From Burkholderia sp. 8Y (GTDB taxonomy: Bacteria; Pseudomonadota; Gammaproteobacteria; Burkholderiales; Burkholderiaceae), in the NCBI RefSeq assembly GCF_902506145.1, contig NZ_LR733554.1:18756-82755 (forward strand): 64,000 nt of DNA, in the 5' to 3' direction. The notes beneath the pieces were generated by a model. That model was not told where the DNA came from and searched no databases. It worked only from the letters and a program-made list of their open reading frames with translations. The position numbers were made by a program, and so were the translations under genes. Every line of letters starts with the position of its first letter. Positions within the stretch are counted from its first letter, which is position 1. Below, piece after piece: positions 42,625 to 52,153 of the stretch.

Positions 42625-44232
42625 TTACTCGCGGTAGGAAGGAAAACGCGCCGTGATGGACACGCCGCCTTGCGCCGAGTCGTCCGCGCGAATGCTGCCA
42701 CCGTGCGCCGTGACAATCGCCTTGCATAGCGACAGTCCAAGTCCCGCGCCGCCGGTATGCCGGCTGCGCGATTCGTCGACGCGATAGAAACGGTCGAAGA
42801 GATGCGGCAGCGCCGACGCGGGCACGCCCGGCGACGAGTCCTGTACGTTGAGTGTCCAATCGTCGGGCGCACCCGCCAGCGCGACGCGCACGCATCCGTC
42901 GAGATCGGTGTAGCGCAGGGAATTCTGCAGCAGGTTCTTGAGCAACTGCACGAAGCGTGCGGCGTCGACGTCGACATCGGCGAAAGCGAGCGCATCGCTG
43001 CATTCGACATCGATGACAAGCCGCTTTGCGCGGAACGACTGACGCATCGCATCGACGGACGTGCGCATGAGCGCGTTCACCGGCGCGGGCGCCTTGCGAT
43101 AGCTCAGCATGCCCACATCGCTCAGCGACAGGTCGTACAGGTCTTCGATGAGCTTGTTCAGGGCCGCGACTTCGGTCTGGAGCGAGGTGAGCGATGCGGC
43201 ATCGAATTCGTGCACGCCGTCCTCGATTGCTTCCAGCTCGCCCCGCAAAACGGCAAGCGGCGTACGCAACTCGTGCGATACGTCCGCGATGAACTCGCGC
43301 CGGCAACGTTCCGCGCGCTGCAGGGAATCGGCGAGCGAGTTGAAGTCCGAAGCGAGCTTGTCGAGCTCGTCCCGATTTTTCGCGGGAACGCGGATCGTAT
43401 AGTCGCCGCTCGCGAGCCGATGCGTCGCGGCCATCACACGGCGCACCGGTACCAGCACAAGGCGCGCGAGCACCATCGCGACGACGGCGGCCAGGATCAC
43501 CGCGACGCCGCCGATCTGCCAGGTCGCGCGCATCTGCTGCGCCTGAAACGCAATATCGGCGGCGTCGGTCAGCGGTGTCGGGCCGGCGGTTGCAAGCCAG
43601 CCGACGATCTTGCCGTGCACGCGCACGGGCGACGCGGGCGCATCCGGCGGCGGCGGCTCGGTCGTGGACACAACGAGCGCGCGATCGGTGTCGAACAGCG
43701 CGGCAGGCGGACGTTCTTGCCGATGCCCGCGCACGCGATTCGCCGACTCGCTTTCGAGCGCTGCGTCCATCGATTCGTGCAGTCGCGCGGACTCGGGCAG
43801 TGAGAAAGCCGATGCATTAGGCAACCCATTCGAAGGACGCATGCCCCAGTGCGGACCGTGCCACGGCTCGCCAAGCGGCCCGAGGATGCGCGCGACGCTC
43901 CCGCTGCCCGGAAAGGTGCGCCACGCGGGCGGCACGGTTGCGCGCATGTCTTCGATCTCGCGCCGCACGAACTGCTCTTGTGCGTCGTCGAGCAGCGCGA
44001 GCCATGCGTCTTCGTTTGCGCGTAAGAAAGCCCAGCTACCGTGCGCGGCGTATTCGCTCGCAACCTTTGTCATCAGGGCGCGCTCCCGGCCCGCGTCGCG
44101 TTCGCGCACGTAGTGCAGAAAGCCGTTCTCGAAGCTGACGCGCACGGCATAGCCCATGGTCAACGTGCTGACGAGGCACGCGACCAGCACAAGGAGGAAA
44201 ATCTTCGATGCGATGCCAAAACGAAACTTCAA
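42625..44232 (-). CDS. sensor histidine kinase (BaeS-like)
   Basis: Inner membrane kinase of about 535 residues. The first membrane segment is IFLLVLVACLVSTLTMGYAV, followed by a large periplasmic domain of about 230 residues rich in Pro, Arg and Glu, a second segment around IGGVAVILAAVVAMVLARLV, a HAMP linker (LASGDYTIRVPAKNRDELDK), the H box DVSHELRTPLAVLRGE, the N box NLLQNSLRY, and GGAGLGLSLCKAIV. The open frame extends to 44355, but residues before FRFGIASKIF look non-coding, so I favour the TTG at 44232; that start is uncertain. First gene of the operon with the BaeR-like regulator. Divergent from the small gene at 44405. Confidence 0.88.
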   Translation of the reverse strand: MKFRFGIASKIFLLVLVACLVSTLTMGYAVRVSFENGFLHYVRERDAGRERALMTKVASEYAAHGSWAFLRANEDAWLALLDDAQEQFVRREIEDMRATVPPAWRTFPGSGSVARILGPLGEPWHGPHWGMRPSNGLPNASAFSLPESARLHESMDAALESESANRVRGHRQERPPAALFDTDRALVVSTTEPPPPDAPASPVRVHGKIVGWLATAGPTPLTDAADIAFQAQQMRATWQIGGVAVILAAVVAMVLARLVLVPVRRVMAATHRLASGDYTIRVPAKNRDELDKLASDFNSLADSLQRAERCRREFIADVSHELRTPLAVLRGELEAIEDGVHEFDAASLTSLQTEVAALNKLIEDLYDLSLSDVGMLSYRKAPAPVNALMRTSVDAMRQSFRAKRLVIDVECSDALAFADVDVDAARFVQLLKNLLQNSLRYTDLDGCVRVALAGAPDDWTLNVQDSSPGVPASALPHLFDRFYRVDESRSRHTGGAGLGLSLCKAIVTAHGGSIRADDSAQGGVSITARFPSYRE

Positions 44233-44404
44233 TGAGGATACCTTTGCGCGGCAAGCAGACTGAATGACCGCCAATTCTAGTGGATGCGCCCCCCGCCACG
44301 CAGTTTCCAAAGTCTCCACGACTTCTCCACTTTTTCTCCATGCTGAATGCGGCATTGATAGCTAAGGTCGCTGGCAGTCTCAAGCGAAAAACCGGAGCTA
44401 CCCC

Positions 44405-44728
44405 ATGCCACGCACCGAACGAAAGCAGGCCGACATGAAGCGCCCGTCCTGGCCCGGACGAAGTTCCGCCAATGTACGGACGATCATCGATGAACCCGTG
44501 ACGAAACTGCGCGGCTGCCGCCTTTCCGCGCCTATCGTGCAGCCGTGGGGCGCGTCGTGCCGCGTAGTCGAATGGATCAACATTCGCGGCGAACGCTCGT
44601 TCATCGCGGTGCATGTGAGCGCGACCGAACCGGAAATCCGCGAGCGCATGCGCCAGCACGCCAACGGGCAACGCCACGTCGCGCTCGACGCCGCCGCGCT
44701 CGGCCGGCCGAAACTGCGGAGGGCGTAA
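44405..44728 (+). CDS. small hypothetical protein upstream of an atypical response regulator
   Basis: Up to 107 basic residues, with a possible internal start at ATG 44435 (MKRPSWPG). The body VRTIIDEPVTKLRGCRLSAPIVQPWGASCRVVEWINIRGERSFIAVHVSATEPEIRERMRQHA looks like one compact alpha/beta domain (given here as pieces: EPVTKLRGCRLSAPIVQ, RVVEWINIRGERSFIAV, ATEPEIRERMRQHA). No signal peptide or family recognised. Only 2 bases separate its stop from the ATG of the response regulator at 44731, so they are very probably co-transcribed and may work together. Divergent from the BaeS-like kinase. Confidence 0.55.
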   Translation: MPRTERKQADMKRPSWPGRSSANVRTIIDEPVTKLRGCRLSAPIVQPWGASCRVVEWINIRGERSFIAVHVSATEPEIRERMRQHANGQRHVALDAAALGRPKLRRA

Positions 44729-44730
44729 CG

Positions 44731-45471
44731 ATGATGTCGCAGTCACATGATTCTCATCGCATCGTCATCGTCGAGCCGGACGAGGGGGTTCGGCAAAAAC
44801 TAGCCGCATTTCTTTCACGCTATTACCCGGCAACGCGATCGATCGCAAACGCGCGAACACTCGCCGAGGAAATTGACCATACGAAGCCATCGCTGATCCT
44901 GCTCAGCAACGAACTCACCAACACGCCCCTGGCCGCCGTGCTCTGCGATCTCCGCACGCTGCACTCGGACATTGCGGTGCTCGTCATCGGCGCGCCGCAC
45001 GGCTGGATGGACGCGATCACCTGTCTCGATCTCGGTGCCGACGACTTCGTGCAATCGCCCTGCAACGAGCGCGAGATTCTTTCGCGGATGCGCAACCTAT
45101 TGCGGCATCGCGCGGGGCGCGCGTTGCCGGTCACGCCCGGCGACGGCAAGCTGTGCCTCGGCGACTTCGTGCTCGATCCGGTGAAGCGCACGGTCAAGCG
45201 CAAACGCGTATCCATAGACGTACACGACAAGTTGTTCGAACTTCTCGCACTGTTTGCGCGCAATCCGATGACGGTGATGTCGCGGCTGCGGCTCACCCGT
45301 CAATTGAGCGAGCAGGGCTGCCTGCTATCCGAGCGCTCCGTCGATGCGCTGGTGTGCCGTCTGCGGCGGATCGTCGAGGACGATCCCGCGCAGCCGCGCC
45401 TCATTCAGACGATACGCGGGCGCGGCTACGCGTTCAGTCCCAACGGCGCAACAATGCCGGCTCACTCGTAA
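44731..45471 (+). CDS. OmpR family regulator with a degenerate receiver domain
   Basis: A 246-residue protein with OmpR architecture but a receiver lacking the phosphorylation chemistry. The phosphoacceptor position is Ser59 or Asn60 (LILLSNELTN where LxLLDxMLP is usual), the conserved Thr/Ser is Gly87 (VIGAP) and the conserved Lys is Ser109 (DFVQSPCNERE). The DNA-binding winged helix is complete: GDFVLDPVKRTVKR, LFELLALFARNPMTVMSR, SVDALVCRLRRIVEDD and TIRGRGYAFSPNG. ATG 44731 follows the preceding gene by 2 bases. Its 3' end overlaps the lptD-like stop on the other strand by 10 bases. It probably acts without phosphorylation, perhaps by dimerisation or a partner such as the small upstream protein (inference). 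Confidence 0.85.
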   Translation: MMSQSHDSHRIVIVEPDEGVRQKLAAFLSRYYPATRSIANARTLAEEIDHTKPSLILLSNELTNTPLAAVLCDLRTLHSDIAVLVIGAPHGWMDAITCLDLGADDFVQSPCNEREILSRMRNLLRHRAGRALPVTPGDGKLCLGDFVLDPVKRTVKRKRVSIDVHDKLFELLALFARNPMTVMSRLRLTRQLSEQGCLLSERSVDALVCRLRRIVEDDPAQPRLIQTIRGRGYAFSPNGATMPAHS

Positions 45472-47738
45472 TCGCTGAACTGGGACGGCGCCGGGCTCTT
45501 CGCGGGCAACGGCGTGTAGCCGGGCACGCTCGCCTTGAACTGCTCGATGAGTCCCGTATCGACGGATGACAGGCCCTTCAACTGCAACTGCATCAATACG
45601 CGAGTGCCGCTCTTGCCTGCGTCCGAGCTCGTCGACGATTCGATGTAACGCTGCGCCGCGATGCCGAGCGACCAGCATTGCGCATCGTATTGCACGCCGA
45701 TCAGTCCCGCCGTCACGCGATGCGCGCGCATGTCGAAGTTCACGCGGCCGATTCCCGACAGGTGCATCGTGAGCGGCCATTGCGCCGACGCGACGATCTG
45801 GTTGATCGGCTGGTTGTCGAGCACAGCGAGATCGGCGCGCGTGTATCGATATCCCACGTTGAGCACACGCGCCTCAGCCGGACTCCACGCAAAGCCGGCC
45901 GTTGCGCGCGCGAGTTGATCGCGTTCCTGATTGAACTGCACGGCCTGCTCGATAGCAAGGCGCGAGTCCAGATGGAGGGTCGCGCCCGCGATCAGATCCG
46001 AATGATCGGCCAATGAAGGCGTGTCGCCCGATTCGAGCGTCACCCGCTGCGTGCGAAACGCGTACGACTGCGCGATGACGAAGCGCGCCAGTTCCGCGCC
46101 CGACTCCGGGCTGATGAAGCGCGTCGTGAGCGCGGCGGTCACCCGATTCTGATCCGCGATGCGATCGTTACCAACAAATGTGTTCGTCGTGAAGATCTCG
46201 GCAAGCCCAAAATCGGCGGCGGCCGTATCGAAGAGCGGCGCAAAGTGTTGGTTGCGATACGGCGTGTAGACGTAAAAGAGACGCGGCTCGAGCGTCTGCG
46301 TGAGAGCCGTGTCAAAGAGATGCACGGAGCGCTCGAACACGAGGCCGGTATCGACGCTCGCGGTCGGCACGTTGACGCTGAAACTGCGCGGCTGGCCCGA
46401 AGGCGCATCGCTGCCGATGCTCGACAACCGATACGACGCGGAGTGCCATTGCAGCATCGGCTTGAAGAAAAAGCTAGGTTTGTCGATCGAATAGCTGACG
46501 TACGGATTGAAGACGAATCGCTCGCCCTGCGTCGCGTCGGCGGAGGACATGGTAAAGCGCGTCGCGTTGACCCGCGCGCCGAAATCGAAGCCATCCACGT
46601 TATAGCGCGCATAGTTCACATTGACCTCCGGCTCGCGGTTGTACGGCGGACTCGAATCGAAGCTCTGCCAGCGCTGTTCGCGCACGAGCACTGACCACGC
46701 GTCGCGACTCCACGCGACGCCCGCTTCCTGCTGAAATATCGTCTGAGTGCCGGCGAGATAGCTTGTCGCGGAGGAAAGATCGCTGGTGTAGTTCGCATCG
46801 GAAACGCGGTTGTAGTTCACATAACCCGAAAAGCCCGCGCCGAAGTCCTGCTTGTGCGTGAAGGCGATGGAATAGCGACGTTGCTTCGTGACGGCATCCT
46901 CGGGCAGATACGACAGGCGCAGTTCGCCGGAATAGGTCGGCGACAGATAACGGAAGTCGGGCGTCAGCATCACGCCGCGGCGTGACATCGCTCGTGCAGT
47001 AAGCGTGAGATCGTAGTTCGGCGCAAGATTGAAGTAGTAGGGCAGCGACACGTCCCAGCCGTTGGTTGATCCATACGAGAAGGTCGGTGGCAACAGTCCG
47101 CTCATGCGCGCGGGCGACAGCGGAAAAGAGAGCCACGGGCTCGCGAACACTGGCATGCCCTGAAAGAACAGCACGCCGTCGCGCGCGGTGCCGAGATGGC
47201 TGCCCTCGTCCATGTCGAAGCGCCGGGCCTTCAGATACCATGCGGGGTCGTCCGCGCACGCGCAGGCCGTGTACGTGCCGTCGTGGATGACCGAGCGGTC
47301 TTCATCAACGAGATCGGCGCGCGCGCCGCTGCCGCTGCCGCCCGAAAGACGGAAGTGATACTTCGGCGCGCTCATCGTGCCTTCCATTGCATCGACCTTC
47401 AGATGCGCTTCCGGCCCGCTAAAGAAGTCGCCGGCTTGCACGAGTCGCACATGGCCGTAGGCATCGGCGCGGTCGGTGTCCGCGTCGTAATGAAGCGCAT
47501 CGCCCTTGATCAAGCGATTCGCGCGCCGCAACTCGGCGTGGCCTTTTAGCGATGCGTCCACGTCGGTCGTTGCGCGAACCGAATCCGCGAGTCCGAATAC
47601 AGCGGGACGCGTGCCAGATATTGAGGGCGTTCCTTCGAGCTGCGGGGAGAGACGGAGTTCGGCTTGTGCGGCGGCGGGCTGCATCGCTATTGCTCGCGCG
47701 CCCAACATGAGCAGCGCAAGCCGCTTGCGGTGTTTCAC
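45462..47738 (-). CDS. lptD: LptD-like LPS-assembly outer membrane protein (paralogue)
   Basis: Outer membrane translocon component that places lipopolysaccharide in the outer leaflet together with LptE. The 758 residues start with a signal peptide (MKHRKRLALLMLGARAIAMQ, ending about AAAQA). The OstA-like periplasmic jellyroll reads LIKGDALHYDADTDRADAYG; then come YTACACADDPAWYLKARRFD with two close cysteines, the LptD hallmark GTARDGVLFFQGMPVFASPW, SGLLPPTFSYGS, and a long barrel domain to the end. It lies 12 bases downstream of a bamA-like gene in one operon. Because the chromosome must already carry essential lptD, this is probably an accessory copy; that is inference since the rest of the genome is unseen. 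Confidence 0.88.
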   Translation of the reverse strand: MKHRKRLALLMLGARAIAMQPAAAQAELRLSPQLEGTPSISGTRPAVFGLADSVRATTDVDASLKGHAELRRANRLIKGDALHYDADTDRADAYGHVRLVQAGDFFSGPEAHLKVDAMEGTMSAPKYHFRLSGGSGSGARADLVDEDRSVIHDGTYTACACADDPAWYLKARRFDMDEGSHLGTARDGVLFFQGMPVFASPWLSFPLSPARMSGLLPPTFSYGSTNGWDVSLPYYFNLAPNYDLTLTARAMSRRGVMLTPDFRYLSPTYSGELRLSYLPEDAVTKQRRYSIAFTHKQDFGAGFSGYVNYNRVSDANYTSDLSSATSYLAGTQTIFQQEAGVAWSRDAWSVLVREQRWQSFDSSPPYNREPEVNVNYARYNVDGFDFGARVNATRFTMSSADATQGERFVFNPYVSYSIDKPSFFFKPMLQWHSASYRLSSIGSDAPSGQPRSFSVNVPTASVDTGLVFERSVHLFDTALTQTLEPRLFYVYTPYRNQHFAPLFDTAAADFGLAEIFTTNTFVGNDRIADQNRVTAALTTRFISPESGAELARFVIAQSYAFRTQRVTLESGDTPSLADHSDLIAGATLHLDSRLAIEQAVQFNQERDQLARATAGFAWSPAEARVLNVGYRYTRADLAVLDNQPINQIVASAQWPLTMHLSGIGRVNFDMRAHRVTAGLIGVQYDAQCWSLGIAAQRYIESSTSSDAGKSGTRVLMQLQLKGLSSVDTGLIEQFKASVPGYTPLPAKSPAPSQFSDYE

Positions 47739-47750
47739 GAGAAAAAAGCC

Positions 47751-50045
47751 TTAGAACGCAGTGCCGATTTGGAACTGGAATTTCTGATACGTGTCGCCGC
47801 TGTGACGCACGATCGGAAAGCCGAGGCTCAGCTTGAGCGGGCCGATCGGCGAGATCCATTCGAGACCCATGCCGTAGCTGTAGCGCAGGCCGTTCGATCC
47901 GGTGCTGTTGCCTTCGTCGCCCCAGACATTGCCGCCATCGACGAACGTGAACACGCGCAAGGTGCGGTCATAGCCGGTGCCGGGAAGCGGGAACGTCATC
48001 TCGATGTTGGCGACGACCATCTTCGAACCGCCGATCGGATCGTTCGTGGTCTTGTCGCGCGGACCGAGGGAACTCGACTCATAGCCGCGCACGGAGCCGA
48101 TGCCGCCCGCGTAATAGTTCTTGAAAATCGGATACGACTTGCCGCCCAGGCCCGCTCCATAACCCGCCTGAAGGTTCACGCCGAACACGAAGCCGCGCGA
48201 GAAAGAGTGGTAGTACTGCGCGGTGAAGTCGGTCTTGTAGTACTCGGTGTTGCCGAGCGGCGTGCCCACTTCGGCGTTGGCCTGCAAGTAATAGCCGCGG
48301 CTCGGCACCAGCGCGCTGTCGCGATGGTCGCGCTTCCAGCTTGCCGTGAGCGGCACGTTGTTCACCACGCGGCCGAACTCGCTCACATAGTCGAGATACG
48401 ACTGCGGGGTATCCGAATCGGTATTGAAACGATCCTGCTCGATGCCCGCGCCGAAGTACACCATGTCGGACTCTGAGAACGGAATGCCGAACTTGGTATC
48501 GACACCCATGCTCACGATACGAAAGCTCGAGTCGCTCGAGTAATAGAGCGGATAAGTCGTTCGGTAATACGCGTCCGTGATGCGCTGAATGCCGTCGACG
48601 GTGAAGTAAGGGTCCGTCTGCGTGATGCTCAGCGTGCGATACGTCTTCGCCGTATTCATGTTCACGCCAAGACTCGTGCCCGACCCGAACACGTTGTCTT
48701 GCGTGATGCCGGCTGACAGCACGACCTTGTCCGTCGATGAAAAACCGGCGCCAAGCGTGATGGCGCCCGTCGGCTTCTCCGTGACTTTCATCTGCACGTC
48801 GACCTGATCCGGATCGCCTTCGATAGGCACGGTGGTCACGTCGACATCGGTGAAATATCCGAGCCGGCTGATGCGGTCTTTCGAGAGCTTGAGCGCCTGA
48901 CTGTCGAACCACGCGCTTTCGAACTGGCGCATTTCACGGCGCACGACTTCGTCGCGGGTGCGCGTGTTGCCGATCACCTCGACGCGGCGCACATAGATGC
49001 GCTTGCCGGGATCGACTTGCAAGGTGAGCGCGACCGTGTGATGCGCGTGATCGATCTCTGGTTGCGCGTTGACGCTCGCGAAGGCGTAGCCGTATTCGCC
49101 GAGCCGGTCGACGAGCTTCTGCGTGACCTGCTGTAGTTTGTCCGCCGAGAACAGCTCGCCCGGCTTGATGCTCACGAGCGTCGACAGTTCCGCGTCGCGC
49201 CCGAGCAGGTTGCCTGCGAGCTTCACGCTCGTGATTGTGTAAGGCTTGCCTTCGTGCAGCGTAATGGTTAGGTACATGTCCTTCTTGTCGGGCGAGATCG
49301 AAACCTGCGTCGATTCCACGCTAAATTCAAGGTAGCCGCGATCGAGATAGAACGAGCGCAGATTTTGCAGATCGCCGGTGAGCTTCTCTTTTTGGTAGAG
49401 ATCGTTCTTCGTGTACCAGGAGAACCAGTTGGGCGTGGAAAGCTGCATCTCGTCGTTCAGCGTCTTCTCGTTGTACGCGGTGTTGCCGAGAAAGTTGATC
49501 TGCCTGATCTTCGCGCTCGGTCCTTCGGCGACGGAGAAAAGCAGTTGCACGCGGCCGCGATCGAGCGGCGTCACGGTCGTCATGACTTCGGCGGCGTAGA
49601 AGCCGCGCATCAGATACTGGCGCTTAAGCTCCTGCTCCGCGCGGTTCGCGAGCGCCTTGTTGTAGGTCTGCCCTGGCGCGAATCCGACCGCCTTCAGGGC
49701 CTTTGACAAACTGTCCTTGTCGAATTCGTGCGTGCCCGAAAACTCGACGCCGGCGATGGCCGCCGCTTCGACGACGTGCACGACGAGCACGTCACCTTCG
49801 GTTGACACGCTCACGTCGGTGAAGAGGCCGGTGTCGTACAGTGCGCGGATCACATCGGTGGAGCGCGCCTCGGTGAAGGTGTCGCCGCGCCGGACCTTCA
49901 GATTCGCGAAGACCGTCGACGGATCGACGCGGCTCACGCCTTCTATACGAATGTCACGCACGACGAAACCGCTATCGGCGTGCGCGTGCGCGCTGGCGAG
50001 GGCGCCCGTCGCGACTGCGAGCGAGCGATAGATGTGATGCTTCAT
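47751..50045 (-). CDS. bamA: BamA-like outer membrane assembly factor (paralogue)
   Basis: Omp85 family insertase that folds beta-barrels into the outer membrane. About 764 residues: signal peptide MKHHIYRSLAVATGALASAH (ending AHA-DSG), five POTRA repeats to about residue 420 (IRIEGVSRVDPSTVFANLKV is POTRA1, IRQINFLGNTAYNEKTL POTRA3, VRRVEVIGNTRTRDEVVRRE POTRA5), then a 16-strand barrel with the lid-lock motif GSVRGYESSSLGPRD and the C-terminal KFQFQIGTAF. ATG 50045 was chosen as the signal peptide start; the frame upstream has no features. It is flanked by a small unknown gene (37 bases upstream) and the lptD-like gene downstream. An accessory second copy is the likely status. Confidence 0.9.
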   Translation of the reverse strand: MKHHIYRSLAVATGALASAHAHADSGFVVRDIRIEGVSRVDPSTVFANLKVRRGDTFTEARSTDVIRALYDTGLFTDVSVSTEGDVLVVHVVEAAAIAGVEFSGTHEFDKDSLSKALKAVGFAPGQTYNKALANRAEQELKRQYLMRGFYAAEVMTTVTPLDRGRVQLLFSVAEGPSAKIRQINFLGNTAYNEKTLNDEMQLSTPNWFSWYTKNDLYQKEKLTGDLQNLRSFYLDRGYLEFSVESTQVSISPDKKDMYLTITLHEGKPYTITSVKLAGNLLGRDAELSTLVSIKPGELFSADKLQQVTQKLVDRLGEYGYAFASVNAQPEIDHAHHTVALTLQVDPGKRIYVRRVEVIGNTRTRDEVVRREMRQFESAWFDSQALKLSKDRISRLGYFTDVDVTTVPIEGDPDQVDVQMKVTEKPTGAITLGAGFSSTDKVVLSAGITQDNVFGSGTSLGVNMNTAKTYRTLSITQTDPYFTVDGIQRITDAYYRTTYPLYYSSDSSFRIVSMGVDTKFGIPFSESDMVYFGAGIEQDRFNTDSDTPQSYLDYVSEFGRVVNNVPLTASWKRDHRDSALVPSRGYYLQANAEVGTPLGNTEYYKTDFTAQYYHSFSRGFVFGVNLQAGYGAGLGGKSYPIFKNYYAGGIGSVRGYESSSLGPRDKTTNDPIGGSKMVVANIEMTFPLPGTGYDRTLRVFTFVDGGNVWGDEGNSTGSNGLRYSYGMGLEWISPIGPLKLSLGFPIVRHSGDTYQKFQFQIGTAF

Positions 50046-50082
50046 GCGGAGATTCGAAAAAAAGTGGACAGGCGTAGCGGAC

Positions 50083-50472
50083 TTACTGGATCGGCCCACC
50101 ACCTACAACGGGCACAGACTGGCCGGTCGCCGCGCCGATGACTTCATGGATCTGCAGCGCGCTATCGCGTCGTATGCGAAAGGAGAGTTGTGCGCCGCCC
50201 TGAAGGATGAAGGAAAGAATCAGCGCGCCGGTGCCGTCCGCATCGAGCGCGACTTCCCAACCTGCGCAATTCATCGTGAATTTGGTCGCGCGATTTCTAT
50301 TACGGATTCTCTCCGAGCACGCGATGGCATGCGCGAGCGCCGCAAGCAACTCGTGCATGACGGAGCAATGCAGTGCGACGGAAGAGCCGGAGCGCGCGTC
50401 GACGACGAGATAGCCGCCGTCGTCGCTGAGCTGAAAGCCCGCGAGCGAATCGATGGGGATTGCCGGGCGCAT
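50083..50472 (-). CDS. hypothetical protein leading the bamA-lptD operon
   Basis: About 129 residues from ATG 50472 (a TTG at 50505 would add 11). The text AGFQLSDDGGYLVVDARSGSSVALHC then helical MHELLAALAHAIACSE, WEVALDADGTGALILSFILQ and LSFRIRRDSALQIHEVIG suggests a small alpha/beta cytosolic protein. No signal peptide and no membrane segment despite its outer-membrane neighbours. No family recognised. It ends 37 bases before the bamA-like start and is probably the first gene of that operon. Confidence 0.55.
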   Translation of the reverse strand: MRPAIPIDSLAGFQLSDDGGYLVVDARSGSSVALHCSVMHELLAALAHAIACSERIRNRNRATKFTMNCAGWEVALDADGTGALILSFILQGGAQLSFRIRRDSALQIHEVIGAATGQSVPVVGGGPIQ

Positions 50473-50722
50473 ATGCGTTGGAAAAATGAGTGTGAATAGA
50501 GGCAAAGTCTAAAGAGAACTCGCCAGAATTGAGTTACCGGTCTCTTACGGCGTGTTGTGCGGTGGTTGCACTTTGGAATGCTGAATAGGTGCACTCGAAC
50601 ATTCGGTTCAGAGCGGGATGACACAAGCGAGGTGATCGACATGACGCCTGTGCGACCATCGACTAGTGACGGCACCGCCCAGAAGTAAGAGCAGGCGCAT
50701 GTTCCGCGTGCTGTGCGCGCAG

Positions 50723-52153
50723 CTATTCAGCAGCCGTATCCGACGCTTCCGCGTCCTTGCGCCACCCGCCACCCAGCGCGGTGTAGAGCGTCACCACGTT
50801 GGTCTGTTGCGCTGCCCGGTCCGTCACGAACTGCGTCTGCGCGGTGAAGAGCGTTCTTTGCGCGGTCAGCAAGGTCAGAAAGCTGTCCAGGCCGCCGCGA
50901 TAGCGCGCGTTCGCAATGTCGTAGTACTGCTGGGCGGCATCGACATATTGCGCATCCGCTGCTGTTTGCTCCATGTAAGTCGCGCGCGCCGCGAGTGCGT
51001 TGGAGACTTCCTTGAACGCAGTTTGAATCGTGCCTTCGTACGCGGCGACGTAGATGTTTTTCGAGATCTTCGCGGAGTCGAGCGAGGCGCGCAGACTGCC
51101 GAACTGAAAGATCGGCACGCTGATCGACGGCTCGAAAGCCCAGGCGCCTGAACCGTCCTTGAAGAGCGACGACAGCCCGTTGCTCGCGACACCTCCCATC
51201 GCGGTGAGAGAAACGGTGGGGAAGAATGCCGCGCGCGCCGCACCGATATAGGCGTTGGCGGACTTCAGCGTGTGTTCTGCTTCGATGATGTCGGGCCGCT
51301 GCGTCAGAAGCGCCGATGGCAGGCCCTCCGGGATCGTCGCGAAAAGGGACTCGTCGGGCAGGGCGCGATCACCGGGGAACCCATCGGGCAGAGGACAGCC
51401 GATCACGGCGATCAGGTTGTTGCGGTCCTGCTCGACCGCCCGTCGATATGCGGCGAGACTCGACATCGCACTCGTTAGGGATGTGCGCGCGGACTGGACG
51501 TCTTCCATCGAGCCGCTGCCGAGGTTGGCCGCGCGCAGTGTCGTCTCGTACGTGTCGCGATACGATGCGACCGTTCGCTCGGTCAAGTCGAGCAAAGCGC
51601 GATCCGATAGCCATGTGAGATAGTCGCTCGCCGTCGTTGAGATGAGACTAATCTGCGTGCTGCGGCGCGCGGCGTCCGTCGACAGATACTGTTCGAGGGC
51701 CTGATCCTTCAAGCTGCCGATACGCCCGAAGAAGTCGATTTCCCATGCGGTCGTACCGAGTTCGAGACTTGTGGACTTCGTGGTCGCCCCGGATTGATGT
51801 GAGGCGCTGTGCGCACCGGTCGCCGTGATCGACGGTCCCAGTTCCGCGCGGACGATCCGATATTCGGCCTCATACTGCGCAACCTTCAACGCCGCTTGCC
51901 GCAGGTCGCGGTTGTTGGCCAACGCAAGCTCGATCAGTTGCCGCAGATGGGCATCCTGCACGAACGAGCGCCAGTCGGACAATGTATCGGCATCCGTTGT
52001 GTTTCGCTGCGCGCGTGTTGACTCATACTGCGGATAGGACGCAGGCATCGGCGCAGCGGGGCGTTCAAAGCGAGGTTCGAGCGTACATGCGCCGAGCGCA
52101 AAGACAGTCAGCGTCGCCGCGACGATGCGGCTCATGGATATGCGCTTATTCAT
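50723..52153 (-). CDS. RND efflux outer membrane factor, NodT/OprM family lipoprotein
   Basis: Outer membrane channel of a tripartite pump, 476 residues. The lipobox is LTVFALGAC-TLEP near residue 22, so it is acylated. Two OEP repeats follow, with the pattern DLRQAALKVAQYEAEYRIVRAELGP... (quoted only in part: ALKVAQYEAEYRIVRAELGP) and AEHTLKSANAYIGAARAAFF, FEPSISVPIFQFG, and YRGGLDSFLTLLTAQRTLF near the end. ATG 52153 overlaps the pump stop by 8 bases, so the operon is adaptor, pump, channel. The usual family length is 470-490. It completes a full pump set and would export drugs, solvents or phenolics. Confidence 0.92.
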   Translation of the reverse strand: MNKRISMSRIVAATLTVFALGACTLEPRFERPAAPMPASYPQYESTRAQRNTTDADTLSDWRSFVQDAHLRQLIELALANNRDLRQAALKVAQYEAEYRIVRAELGPSITATGAHSASHQSGATTKSTSLELGTTAWEIDFFGRIGSLKDQALEQYLSTDAARRSTQISLISTTASDYLTWLSDRALLDLTERTVASYRDTYETTLRAANLGSGSMEDVQSARTSLTSAMSSLAAYRRAVEQDRNNLIAVIGCPLPDGFPGDRALPDESLFATIPEGLPSALLTQRPDIIEAEHTLKSANAYIGAARAAFFPTVSLTAMGGVASNGLSSLFKDGSGAWAFEPSISVPIFQFGSLRASLDSAKISKNIYVAAYEGTIQTAFKEVSNALAARATYMEQTAADAQYVDAAQQYYDIANARYRGGLDSFLTLLTAQRTLFTAQTQFVTDRAAQQTNVVTLYTALGGGWRKDAEASDTAAE

